Below are positions 46,316 to 54,666 of a stretch of 64,000 nucleotides of DNA, in pieces. The DNA is from Oscillospiraceae bacterium (GTDB lineage Bacteria; Bacillota; Clostridia; Oscillospirales; Ruminococcaceae). Position 1 is the first letter of the stretch. Every line of letters begins with the position of its first letter. A model generated the notes under the pieces. The model did no database searches. It was given only the letters and a program-made list of their open reading frames with translations, and had not been told where the DNA came from. The stretch covers positions 117,015 through 181,014 of the forward strand of contig JAFRTG010000032.1 of the NCBI GenBank assembly GCA_017427265.1. The letters are read 5' to 3'. The position numbers and the translations under genes were made by a program.

Positions 46316-46344
46316 TTGACTTTTCCGCATTTTTATGGTATGAT
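46316..46344 (+). promoter_or_regulatory. Promoter of the 7TM-PAS-GGDEF gene
   Basis: TTGACT (46316-46321), a 17-bp spacer and TATGAT (46339-46344). It is divergent from the pectate lyase promoter; about 130 bp between the two hold no further clear element. Confidence 0.7.
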
Positions 46345-46400
46345 ATAAATGAAATGATATATGTTTCCACAATCACTTTTCAGGAAAGGAGGAGCGGCTT

Positions 46401-47870
46401 TTGACAACCGCGATCATGTCGGGAATCCTGATAGCGGGGCTGATTACGACCAGTGCGTCGGTGATTTTGATTCTGATGGATCAGCACGAGTCCTCTCTGC
46501 GGGAATTTGCCGTGCTCGGTTTGTTCTGTTCCATGCTGATGCTGCTCTCCTACTACGTCGAACTCAATACGCCGGGATTTGCCGCCAAAATTGAAGCGCT
46601 CAAATTCGGCTACATCGGCAAAGTTTTTGTCAACCCCGTTCTTCTGATGCTTGCTCTGCGCTATTACAGTGCCAAGGTCGGAAAGCTGTGGCAGGGGCTG
46701 CTGTTCGTCATACCTGTCCTCACACTTTATTTTGTATTCACCTGCGGAAGAAACACACTCTATTATAAAGAAATTGCGCTCACGCCGAACGGCTTGCTGA
46801 GAATCATCCCCGGCCCGTTCTATGTCATCTATATGGCATATAACACGGCACTTGCAATGCTGTTCCTCAGCTTCTGTCTCTATCAGCGGGCCAGCACGCA
46901 CGGCCGTGCCAGAATCAACAATACCATTCTGATTCTGGCCTGCCTGATTCCGTTCTTTTCGCTGCTGCTTTATCTTTCCGGCCAGACCAGAGCCTATGAC
47001 GTCACATCGGTCGGCGTCATGATCGGTGCACTGCTGATTACAATCTCCGTGCTGCGGTACGGCTTGCTGAACAAAGAGGAAATGCTCCAGAATATGGCCA
47101 CCGGCCTGATCTTTCTGGACGGCGATTACAGGCTGATCTACGCAAACCGAAAGGCTGCACAGATCCTTCCGGAGCTCATAACACCGGTTGTCCGCTCCCA
47201 GAAAGCAGATCTCGCCTACCTCTGCGCGGCGGAGTTTGCCTCCATTCAGATCGGCACTGCAAGCTATCAGCGGAAAATTACAGAATGGACAAACAGCGAA
47301 GGACAGCACGGCAAGCTGCTGACGTTCGACGATATCACGGAGATCCGCGCACGCCTGAACCGCGATGCCATGACAGGCCTGCTCAATCATGCAACCTTCT
47401 ATCCGATGCTGGACGATGCCATGGCGGAATCCAACCAGAAGCACACGCCGCTGAGCGTCTCCATCGCGGATATCGACAGCTTCAAACAGATCAACGACAA
47501 CTACGGCCACGCAAACGGCGATATTATCCTGATTGCCCTTGCAGAGCTGCTGCAGTCCGTCTGCAGCGCTGACGGCGATGTGTTCCGCTACGGCGGCGAG
47601 GAGTTTGCAGTGATCTTCCACTGCGGAATGCGCCGCTCCGAGGAGATCATGCAGGAGGCACTGACGGCGTTTTCCGCAATGCGCTTTGAATTTATGAATT
47701 CGCCGATCACCTTCAGTTTCGGCAGTGCGGAATTCAACGGGCTGGAAAACTCCGTCGCCCTGTTCGACCGTGCCGATCAGGTCATGTATGCCCGGAAAAA
47801 GGCATTTCATGAACGGGAACGGCTTGCCGCCCAGCAGCAAACCGAAGCCGGCAGCACTGCCGCAAAATAA
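46401..47870 (+). CDS. Membrane diguanylate cyclase with 7TM, PAS-like and GGDEF domains
   Basis: A 489-residue protein. About seven hydrophobic helices fill residues 1-220, of the type found at the N-terminus of some histidine kinases. A PAS-like segment follows (NMATGLIFLDGDYRLIYANRK, about 228-315) and then a GGDEF domain (MTGLLNHATFYPMLD, SIADIDSFKQINDNYGHANGD, FRYGGEEFAVIF). The GGEEF form is active in the family. It would make c-di-GMP in response to a membrane signal. The start is TTG at 46401 behind AAAGGAGG. The next gene begins 26 bp later. Confidence 0.88.
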   Translation: MTTAIMSGILIAGLITTSASVILILMDQHESSLREFAVLGLFCSMLMLLSYYVELNTPGFAAKIEALKFGYIGKVFVNPVLLMLALRYYSAKVGKLWQGLLFVIPVLTLYFVFTCGRNTLYYKEIALTPNGLLRIIPGPFYVIYMAYNTALAMLFLSFCLYQRASTHGRARINNTILILACLIPFFSLLLYLSGQTRAYDVTSVGVMIGALLITISVLRYGLLNKEEMLQNMATGLIFLDGDYRLIYANRKAAQILPELITPVVRSQKADLAYLCAAEFASIQIGTASYQRKITEWTNSEGQHGKLLTFDDITEIRARLNRDAMTGLLNHATFYPMLDDAMAESNQKHTPLSVSIADIDSFKQINDNYGHANGDIILIALAELLQSVCSADGDVFRYGGEEFAVIFHCGMRRSEEIMQEALTAFSAMRFEFMNSPITFSFGSAEFNGLENSVALFDRADQVMYARKKAFHERERLAAQQQTEAGSTAAK

Positions 47871-47896
47871 TCCAAGAAAGAAAAGGTATCACCCCT

Positions 47897-48430
47897 ATGC
47901 TCGGATCCGACTACCGGGAGCTGATTGTTCCCAAAACCGACAATGCCGCGAAACGTACAGCGATGCTGGCCGGCGGGATTGCCCTGACTGTTCTCATTCT
48001 GATTCTGTCATTCACCACAGGCTATCGTCTGCTGCTGATTGCAGCGGCGGCCTGCGGATTTCTCACATGGTATCTCTTTTTCACCAACCGCATCGAATAC
48101 GAATATATCATTTCCGGCGATGAGCTCACCGTCACGAAAATTCTTTCGGAAAGCAAGCGCAAGCCCATGCTGACGGTTCCGCTCGACAAAGTGACTGCAT
48201 TCTGCAAGCTGCAGGATGCCGAACCGCTTTCTTCCGGACAGACGCTGGTGCTGGCCTGCACCGCGCAGGACGATACCGCCTACAGCGCGGACTTTGACCA
48301 TCCGCAGTACGGCCGGACACGGCTGCTCTGGACACCGAATGATGATATTCTGCTCTATCTTGTAAAAGTTCTGCCGCGCAGCCTCAGATTTCACTATGAG
48401 GCTCCCGCTGAAGCAGATTCCGCTGAATAA
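47897..48430 (+). CDS. Membrane protein of unknown function
   Basis: A 177-residue protein with two hydrophobic segments (about residues 22-42 and 46-62), then a soluble domain (YEYIISGDELTVTKILSESK) like those of small bacterial PH-like or DUF membrane proteins. A specific family is not assigned. AAAGG lies upstream of the ATG. It follows the diguanylate cyclase closely and may be cotranscribed with it and with nnr. Confidence 0.7.
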   Translation: MLGSDYRELIVPKTDNAAKRTAMLAGGIALTVLILILSFTTGYRLLLIAAAACGFLTWYLFFTNRIEYEYIISGDELTVTKILSESKRKPMLTVPLDKVTAFCKLQDAEPLSSGQTLVLACTAQDDTAYSADFDHPQYGRTRLLWTPNDDILLYLVKVLPRSLRFHYEAPAEADSAE

Positions 48431-48490
48431 AGCCGGGCGCCGACAGCGCATTTCCGGACTGTCGCACCAAAAATCGGAGGTTTCATCTTT

Positions 48491-50011
48491 ATGCGTTTAG
48501 TTACACCACTTGAAATGATGAAGCTGGAGGATCTGACCAACAAATCCGGCGTAAGCTACGATCAGATGATGGAGCTGGCAGGCGAAGGGCTTGCCGGACA
48601 CATTGCGCGTATTCTTGTCGAACAGGATCAGCAGTCTGTGCTGTTCCTGTGCGGAAACGGCAACAATGCCGGAGACTGCTTTGTCGCGGCCGACCGGCTT
48701 GCAAAGCAATTTTCCGTCACGGTCTGTCTGCTCGCCGGAATACCCAAAACCCGCACAGCTTTCACCAAATACAAAATGCTGAAGGATATCAGCATCCTGA
48801 CCGCACAGGACGATATCCGGAAAGCCGTTCAGGATGCGCCGATCGTTGTGGACGGCGTGTTCGGCATCGGCTTCCGGGGTGAGCTGCCTGTATTTGTCCG
48901 CGAACTGTTCGGCATGATCGGCAAATCGCGTGAGAAAATCTGCATTGCCGTCGATATTCCGAGCGGCGGCAGCGGCCTGAACGGCAGCGTCGCAGAGGGC
49001 ACTCCGCACTGTAATATGACCATTACGTTCGGAGCGGCCAAGATCGGCCAGTTTATCCCGCCGCTTGCCGAATACTGCGGCGCGGTCTTTCTCGTCGGAA
49101 TCGACATTCCGGACGACGCCTTTGCTGAGCTCTCCTATCCGATTCACCATGTCAACGGCGAAACCGTCCATGAGCTGCTGCCTTCCCGTCCGCTGAGTGC
49201 ACATAAGGGCATGTTCGGAAAGCTGCTCTGCGTGGCAGGCTCCCGCCAGATGCCCGGTGCAGCGATGCTCGCAGCACAGGCGGCACTGCGCAGCGGCGTC
49301 GGCCTTTGCTGTCTCGCTTCCGAGGAGGGCGCCTGCAGAATGCTCGTCAGCCAGACGCCGGAAGCAACCATGTTCCCCCTGCCGACCGATCAGAACGGCA
49401 GAATCACCGCACAGGCTGTTCCGCTGATCCTCGAACAGGCCAAAACTGCAACCGCTGTCATGCTCGGCTGCGGACTCGGACAGTCCGATTCGCTCCGGCA
49501 GGCGGTCAATTCCCTGCTGACGCAGCTTGAATGCCCGATCATTCTGGATGCAGACGGTCTAAATCTGATTGCCTCCGGCATAGATATATTACGAAAGGCC
49601 AAGGCTACGGTCGTGCTGACGCCGCATCCCGGCGAAATGGCAAAACTGCTGCGCTGCTCTGTCGCAGATGTCCAGAAGGACCGCATCGGCGCCGCCAAGC
49701 GGCTGGCCTCGCGTTATCCGAATATTGTCGTCGTCCTGAAGGGTGCCGGCACTGTGATTGCAGCGGCGGATCACGCTTCGATCAGCACCACCGGAAACTC
49801 CGGCATGAGCAAGGGCGGAAGCGGTGATATTCTGGCCGGCATCATCGGCGGACTGACCGCACAGAATATTCCGCCTGAGGATGCTGCAAAAATCGGCGTC
49901 TTTGTGCACGGACTTGCCGGTGACTGCGCCGCGGCCGAATATTCGAGCAGAGCCATGCTTCCGAGCGATATGCTCCGGCAGCTGCCGCTCGTCTTTGGAG
50001 AATACGAATAA
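48491..50011 (+). CDS. nnr: Bifunctional NAD(P)H-hydrate epimerase / dehydratase
   Basis: A 506-residue YjeF-type repair enzyme for hydrated NADH and NADPH. The epimerase domain (about 1-215) has MMELAGEGLAGHIA, LCGNGNNAGDCFVAADRLA and VVDGVFGIGFRG; the dehydratase domain (about 225-500) has HKGMFGKLLCVAGSRQMPGA, LDADGLNLI, LTPHPGEMAKLL and NSGMSKGGSGDILAGIIGGL. The AxP-type end of the first domain reads DIPSGGSGLNG, with an insert. CGGAGG lies upstream of the ATG. A lipoprotein gene follows. Confidence 0.95.
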   Translation: MRLVTPLEMMKLEDLTNKSGVSYDQMMELAGEGLAGHIARILVEQDQQSVLFLCGNGNNAGDCFVAADRLAKQFSVTVCLLAGIPKTRTAFTKYKMLKDISILTAQDDIRKAVQDAPIVVDGVFGIGFRGELPVFVRELFGMIGKSREKICIAVDIPSGGSGLNGSVAEGTPHCNMTITFGAAKIGQFIPPLAEYCGAVFLVGIDIPDDAFAELSYPIHHVNGETVHELLPSRPLSAHKGMFGKLLCVAGSRQMPGAAMLAAQAALRSGVGLCCLASEEGACRMLVSQTPEATMFPLPTDQNGRITAQAVPLILEQAKTATAVMLGCGLGQSDSLRQAVNSLLTQLECPIILDADGLNLIASGIDILRKAKATVVLTPHPGEMAKLLRCSVADVQKDRIGAAKRLASRYPNIVVVLKGAGTVIAAADHASISTTGNSGMSKGGSGDILAGIIGGLTAQNIPPEDAAKIGVFVHGLAGDCAAAEYSSRAMLPSDMLRQLPLVFGEYE

Positions 50012-50078
50012 ACAGACACAGGGCGTTTCCCTGAAAATCAACGGTCGTCAAAAGCAAATCTTTTTAGGAGGCTTCTGA

Positions 50079-50681
50079 ATGAGACCGATGACTTTTCTGA
50101 GAAACGCCCTGTTTGTATGCGTACCTGCGTGCTTCTTACTGAGCGGATGCAGCAGGCCGCAGTCAGCGGCAGAATTCTCGCCGAAACTGGACGGAACATA
50201 TTCCGTTGAGGCGGATATGGAATACGGCAGCGGACAATCCGCGGTGCTGACTGTCACGCGCTATGACAAAGGCGTATGGGAAGCAGCCTTCTCTGAGCCG
50301 GAATCGCTTGCCGGCGTCGTGCTCGCCTTTGACGGCAGCACGGTGAGTGCAAGCTATAAGGGGCTGGCGTTTTCGGTCCCGAAATCCGCACTCCCGGCCA
50401 AAAACATGCTCGTGCAGGCGACGGACGCACTGGATACAGCCGCAGCTGCCCCGCCGCTTTCGTATACACAGCAGGATGACGGCAGCTTTTCCTGCTCCGT
50501 GGAGACGGAATCAGGCGCCTGCACACTGACCTTCTCGGAAGCCGGTGAACCGGCTGCTGTTGAGATTCCGAGCCAGCCGCTGAAGATTCGTTTCTCGGCA
50601 TATACCCCGCTCACTGCACCGGAAGTATCCGCTGCTGAAACCGCAGCGCCGGCCGAAGCAGCGCAGGAAACCGGCAGCTGA
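50079..50681 (+). CDS. Lipoprotein of unknown function
   Basis: A 200-residue predicted lipoprotein with lipobox LLSGC. The mature part looks beta-rich (TYSVEADMEYGSGQSAVLTV, SFSCSVETESGACTLTFSE) and ends in an Ala/Glu-rich tail. No family is recognised, though small lipoproteins of this kind are frequent in Clostridia. AGGAGG precedes the ATG. It follows nnr by 67 bp and ends at a strong terminator. Confidence 0.8.
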   Translation: MRPMTFLRNALFVCVPACFLLSGCSRPQSAAEFSPKLDGTYSVEADMEYGSGQSAVLTVTRYDKGVWEAAFSEPESLAGVVLAFDGSTVSASYKGLAFSVPKSALPAKNMLVQATDALDTAAAAPPLSYTQQDDGSFSCSVETESGACTLTFSEAGEPAAVEIPSQPLKIRFSAYTPLTAPEVSAAETAAPAEAAQETGS

Positions 50682-50704
50682 ACCCGCTGACAGCCTTTTC
50701 GCCG

Positions 50705-50746
50705 ACAGAGCCGACCTCCGCATACCGGAGATCGGCTCTGTTTTCT
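50705..50746 (+). terminator. Terminator after the lipoprotein gene
   Basis: ACAGAGCCGA (50705-50714) and TCGGCTCTGT (50732-50741) with an inner CTCCG/CGGAG stem, followed by TTTCT. Confidence 0.85.
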
Positions 50747-50771
50747 GATAAACAAGCATTGTTTCGGTGTT

Positions 50772-51109
50772 TTATTCACCGTCAGCCAAAACCAGCGTGC
50801 CTTCCGAAAGGTCAACCGGCTGATCGAACAGCGCATACATGCAGGATACCGCCTCTCTGTCCTCATCGGGAATAAACGAAGCGCAATATACATCGTGCGA
50901 AAAGCCCAGCGATTTGACGGTCTCACCTGCCGCATTCTTTTGCAGATAAGACGCAGCAGTACATCATTCATGCATTCCTCTGCGTCCTCGCGGCTGCCGA
51001 GCATATTATACGCGATCGTCATGCCCAGCGCCACGTATTTTTCTTTGGTTTCCAGCAAAGCCAGTTCGCTCCGCTGACGGTACAGACCAAGAATTTCCGC
51101 GTCGTCCAC
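50772..51109 (-). pseudogene. Remnant of an ECF-type sigma factor gene fused to another gene end
   Basis: From a GTG at 51109 behind GGGAGG, the minus strand encodes an ECF sigma region 2 start (VDDAEILGLYRQRSELALLE, YNMLGSREDAEECMNDVLLR). The rest of the sigma factor is missing. Near 50945 a second frame takes over and reads AAGETVKSLGFSHDVYCASF ... FDQPVDLSEGTLVLADGE to a TAA at 50774. The simplest reading is a deletion joining the start of a sigma gene to the end of a neighbour, perhaps its anti-sigma partner (inference). The longer open frame across the region is not like any protein I know. Confidence 0.6.
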
Positions 51110-51209
51110 GCCGCCTCCCCTCCTCTCTGTCAATAATGACAGCTTCTCAGGAATCATTATAACACAAAAATGCATTTTTCCAAAAAATTTTTCTGTTTTT
51201 GTCCGTCAA

Positions 51210-51240
51210 AATCAAAACCACCCGCTGAACGGGTGGTTTT
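51210..51240 (-). terminator. Terminator after the first GH9 gene
   Basis: AAAACCACCCG (minus 51240-51230), loop TTCAG, CGGGTGGTTTT (51224-51214). A and T runs on both sides make it bidirectional in form. Confidence 0.8.
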
Positions 51241-51272
51241 GAAATATCAGATTCTATCTTTTCTCTTTCCAA

Positions 51273-54200
51273 TCATGACGGAAGTTTGTCGAGTGGGAAC
51301 TGATCAAACGAAATCTTCTTCACAATAAACATCAGAATTGCAGTCAGATCGTTCTCATCGAGTTCGCCCTTGATGACATTCGCGTTCTCCTTGCCCGAAT
51401 CCGTGATCTTCGCGCTGGAATCGCCGCTGAGGAACCGTGCAAGCAGAACAGCATCGGAAACATCAATACGTGCCTCCGGCGTGCTGCCGTCAGAACCGTC
51501 CACATTGCCCCAATCAGTTGGCGGCCGCATCCCGGTCGTCGTCACCAGTGTTGTTGTCGTCTGCGTTCCCGTTGTCAGTACGGTCGTCTGTGTTGTGGTC
51601 GTCTGCGTTTCAGCCGTTGTTGTGGTGGTCACAGGAGGCGGAACAGGCGTACCGGGATCCTGCATGAAGTCCGCCAGCCATGCAAGCGATGCATTCCAGT
51701 CAAGCGAGACCGCGTTGGTAGACCATGCCTCGACATCATCAACATAGAATCTCTGCGACGGATTGTCTTTTACCTGCGGATCAAAGCCGAGTGAAAGCAT
51801 TGTCGGATCACCCAGACAATACACACTCGGACCGCCGGCGATTACGCCGTCCGGTGCCATCGGGAAATAGCTGTCCATTTCGTATGCCCAATATTTGTGA
51901 TTCGGATTCCGGAGCTTATAGGAACCGTAGCCGCTGATAAAGGAGAAGGAAAGCGGATTGCAGCCGAGCAGGTAGTTCATACCGCTCTGCACGCCGTTCA
52001 GATACTTGGCTTCGCCTGTCAGGCCATAGGCATAGGCCATCACGATCATATTATTCATCGCGCTGCCGTTGGAGCCGTATTCATAGCCGTGAATGTAGAG
52101 GAATCCGTCCATCGGATCATTGTAGCCTTTGTCGTCATTGCGGTACGGAACACCGTATCCCTGCTTTTGCGCCGTTTCTGCATACGAATCAGCAGTCTGA
52201 ATGACAGAATCATTCAGCTTTTTCCGCTGCTCGGCGGTCAGACGCTCCGCATGCAGCATCAGATCAAGCGAACCCGCAGCAGCCGTGTTGCCCCAGTTGA
52301 ATGCAGTATAGGAACCCTCGCCGTCTAAATTCTCGCCGCCGTTGATCTTATCCGGAACCGTAAATGCTTTGTCGTAATCCGAAAGATCCTTCAGATATTT
52401 CGCAGCATCGGCATCCTCCAGTTCTGCTGCGGAGAGATAAAGCTCACAGGCTGCCCAGTAGGCATCATCCGTGACATCAAAATCGCCGTAGGGGTCACTG
52501 GTCTTTGCCTGCCACATCGGCGCGTACAGAGACACTTCGTTGATCTCCTCTGCCGGACAGCTAACATCTAAATACGGATGCCTTATTATTTTGAGATCCG
52601 CCTCATAGTAATATTTCTTGAATGCAGCATAAGCCTTCTTTGCTGCGTCGAGATAACCGGCAGCCTTTTTGGCGTCATAATCCTTCCAGAGTCTTGCAGC
52701 CTGTGCCGCACATGCCGCGTAGTTCAGCGTTGCAGCAAATGTCGGCGGCTTGACAATCCGGACCGTATCCCATTGTTCCACATAGTCCCATGCACGGACA
52801 GCAAGACCGGTCCGCTTCTGATCCTGCACCTTGCTGTAAACAAGACCTGCGTACTGACCCCATGTCGGCTCATCCTCCTGCACGACCATCTTTTCCATGA
52901 AGGCAAGCTCATATGCGCATTCATCGAGGACATCCGGCACCTTGTTTCCGGATTCCGGAACGACGACAGTACCGGACTTGTCTGCAAATTTCTGTTTGCC
53001 GGTCGCCTTTGTGGCTGCACGCTCATACATATTCTGCAGTGTCCAGAGCGCCATGCCGCCGCTGACAACACTCTTGCTGTGGTCAGCAGCCTCGTACCAG
53101 CCGCCGTTTGCCTTGATCTTCGAGGAAGCGTAGGTGCTGCTTGCCTCAGACGGGGTCTGATACTCATCCTTCCAGATCTTCTGAACAATGGCCGTGGTAT
53201 CTGCATCGCTGCCCGCATGTGCAAGTCCGCTCTTATCGCCGGAGGTAATGCAGTCCTCCAGAATATCCTGACCGGAACGGTTCTGATAGAAATAGTTGAC
53301 CGCATTGGTCAGCAGATCGTGACCACTGTCAGAATAAATATCATTGCCGATGTCAAATGCAAAGGAGCGCCACTCCTCACCCTTAATGCGCAGATAGTAT
53401 CTGCCGGGGGTCTTGAAGGCGGTGAAATCAATCTTGCAGACCGCATCGCCGGAATCCGGGTCACTCATCTTTTTGCCGGTCTTTCCGGTATAAGCGACCT
53501 TACCCGTGGATTCCTCCACCAGCTCATATTCATAGATATCCTTTGTCAGTTCGAGCTTGCCGCCGTAAGGATTATGAATGCCTGCATTATCGCCGAGCAC
53601 AGCAATCTTTTCGTAAGCGGCCGGATAGCCGATCTGGTTGACTGAAATGTAATTACCGTAAAGGCCACTTGCTGCACGTTCCGTCAGGTAGAACGGCGGG
53701 CTGGTATAACCGCAATCGTTCGTGCCGAGTTCCTCGCAGGTCAGACAGTTGATGTGCATGTCATCAAACCAGATCTCGTCGCCGTCCTGGGCGTTGCCCT
53801 TTTCACCGGCAGCATACTGGAAGGTCCATTCTTTGCCGTGCAAATCCTCCGTGCATTCAAAGGAACCCTCAAACGTCTGCCATTCAGTTGTCAGCTCGAC
53901 CGGTTCTCCCCACTTGCCGTTATCCATATGCGGACCGTTCACGAAGCCGTCGTTCGTCAGGGTACAGTACTCATGATAAGGCTGACCGATATCGCCGATA
54001 TGGGAGTTCATCTTCAGGCCGTTTCTGCTGGCCTTTGCACGGAAGCTGACCTTATAGGTGTGGTCTTTTTTGAAATTCAGCTTTCCGTGGCGGAACTGAA
54101 GATCCCAATAGTCGTCGGTACCCCTTGCAGTCAGAATCTGAATGTGGAATTCGCCGTCCTCGATCCTGAAGTTCTGCTTTGCGGGGCTGGTCGCACAGGC

Positions 54201-54362
54201 CTGCCACGGTGCGGATTTGTACGTGAATTCTGACTCCCCGCACAGTTCAACGGTTGTTTTTGCCGGTGCCGGGTCCGTCAGCGTCGCAGCGTTGATCGTA
54301 AGCGGCACGGTCATTGCAGCTGCGAGCAGCGCTGCAGTGACTCTGGTGATGTGCTTGTTCAT
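51273..54362 (-). CDS. Dockerin-bearing GH9-family protein, active site apparently lost
   Basis: A 1029-residue secreted protein: signal peptide about 1-25; CBM4-like module about 38-205; Ig-like N-terminal GH9 module about 238-335 (NQIGYPAAYEKIAVLGDNAG); GH9 domain about 345-895; Thr-rich linker; dockerin about 945-1029 ending QFPLDKLPS. The GH9 active site is altered. DAGD, which carries the catalytic base, reads EAAD at 424-427; the H-x-R motif reads N-H-K in NPNHKYW; the general-acid Glu is Ala884 in STNAVSLDW. The tandem paralogue keeps all of these. The reading frame is intact and the ribosome site (GGGAGGG) is strong, so the protein is probably made. It may bind glycan without cutting it. 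Confidence 0.9.
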   Translation of the reverse strand: MNKHITRVTAALLAAAMTVPLTINAATLTDPAPAKTTVELCGESEFTYKSAPWQACATSPAKQNFRIEDGEFHIQILTARGTDDYWDLQFRHGKLNFKKDHTYKVSFRAKASRNGLKMNSHIGDIGQPYHEYCTLTNDGFVNGPHMDNGKWGEPVELTTEWQTFEGSFECTEDLHGKEWTFQYAAGEKGNAQDGDEIWFDDMHINCLTCEELGTNDCGYTSPPFYLTERAASGLYGNYISVNQIGYPAAYEKIAVLGDNAGIHNPYGGKLELTKDIYEYELVEESTGKVAYTGKTGKKMSDPDSGDAVCKIDFTAFKTPGRYYLRIKGEEWRSFAFDIGNDIYSDSGHDLLTNAVNYFYQNRSGQDILEDCITSGDKSGLAHAGSDADTTAIVQKIWKDEYQTPSEASSTYASSKIKANGGWYEAADHSKSVVSGGMALWTLQNMYERAATKATGKQKFADKSGTVVVPESGNKVPDVLDECAYELAFMEKMVVQEDEPTWGQYAGLVYSKVQDQKRTGLAVRAWDYVEQWDTVRIVKPPTFAATLNYAACAAQAARLWKDYDAKKAAGYLDAAKKAYAAFKKYYYEADLKIIRHPYLDVSCPAEEINEVSLYAPMWQAKTSDPYGDFDVTDDAYWAACELYLSAAELEDADAAKYLKDLSDYDKAFTVPDKINGGENLDGEGSYTAFNWGNTAAAGSLDLMLHAERLTAEQRKKLNDSVIQTADSYAETAQKQGYGVPYRNDDKGYNDPMDGFLYIHGYEYGSNGSAMNNMIVMAYAYGLTGEAKYLNGVQSGMNYLLGCNPLSFSFISGYGSYKLRNPNHKYWAYEMDSYFPMAPDGVIAGGPSVYCLGDPTMLSLGFDPQVKDNPSQRFYVDDVEAWSTNAVSLDWNASLAWLADFMQDPGTPVPPPVTTTTTAETQTTTTQTTVLTTGTQTTTTLVTTTGMRPPTDWGNVDGSDGSTPEARIDVSDAVLLARFLSGDSSAKITDSGKENANVIKGELDENDLTAILMFIVKKISFDQFPLDKLPS

Positions 54363-54524
54363 ATTTGATACCCTCCCGTAAAAAATATATTTCAAGGATC
54401 GGTACAGATCCCTGATAACCCAAATGAAATGCCGGAATCGTGCAGATGATTGCATTTTGAATATACGAATCGTATATTACAGAAAGGATATTCCGCAGAG
54501 AAAAGCATAGAATATATCAATCAT

Positions 54525-54553
54525 ATTATACTACAAGTTAACTGGAATGTAAA
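54525..54553 (-). promoter_or_regulatory. Promoter of the GH9-like gene at 51273
   Basis: Minus-strand TTTACA (54553-54548), a 17-bp spacer and TATAAT (54530-54525). The flanks TCAAAAATCTCTTTACA and AACTTGTAGTATAAT match the promoter of the upstream GH9 gene closely. The leader is about 155 nt. Confidence 0.75.
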
Positions 54554-54600
54554 GAGATTTTTGATATATTGCGAAAAATTAAGATTTTGTCCATAATTGC

Positions 54601-54636
54601 TATGCAAAAAGCCGACCCCCTTTCGGGGATCGGCTT
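54601..54636 (-). terminator. Terminator after the second GH9 gene
   Basis: Minus strand: AGCCGATCCCC, loop GAAA, GGGGGTCGGCT, then TTTTGCAT. It separates the two GH9 genes into two transcription units. Confidence 0.85.
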
Positions 54637-54666
54637 GCAGTTATTTGCCTGAATCAAGCTGTGCGA

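Noticed and set aside
50354-50770. Continuation of the minus-strand frame from the sigma remnant through the lipoprotein gene
   Set aside because: It is antisense to the plus-strand lipoprotein and its terminator and has no protein-like features.
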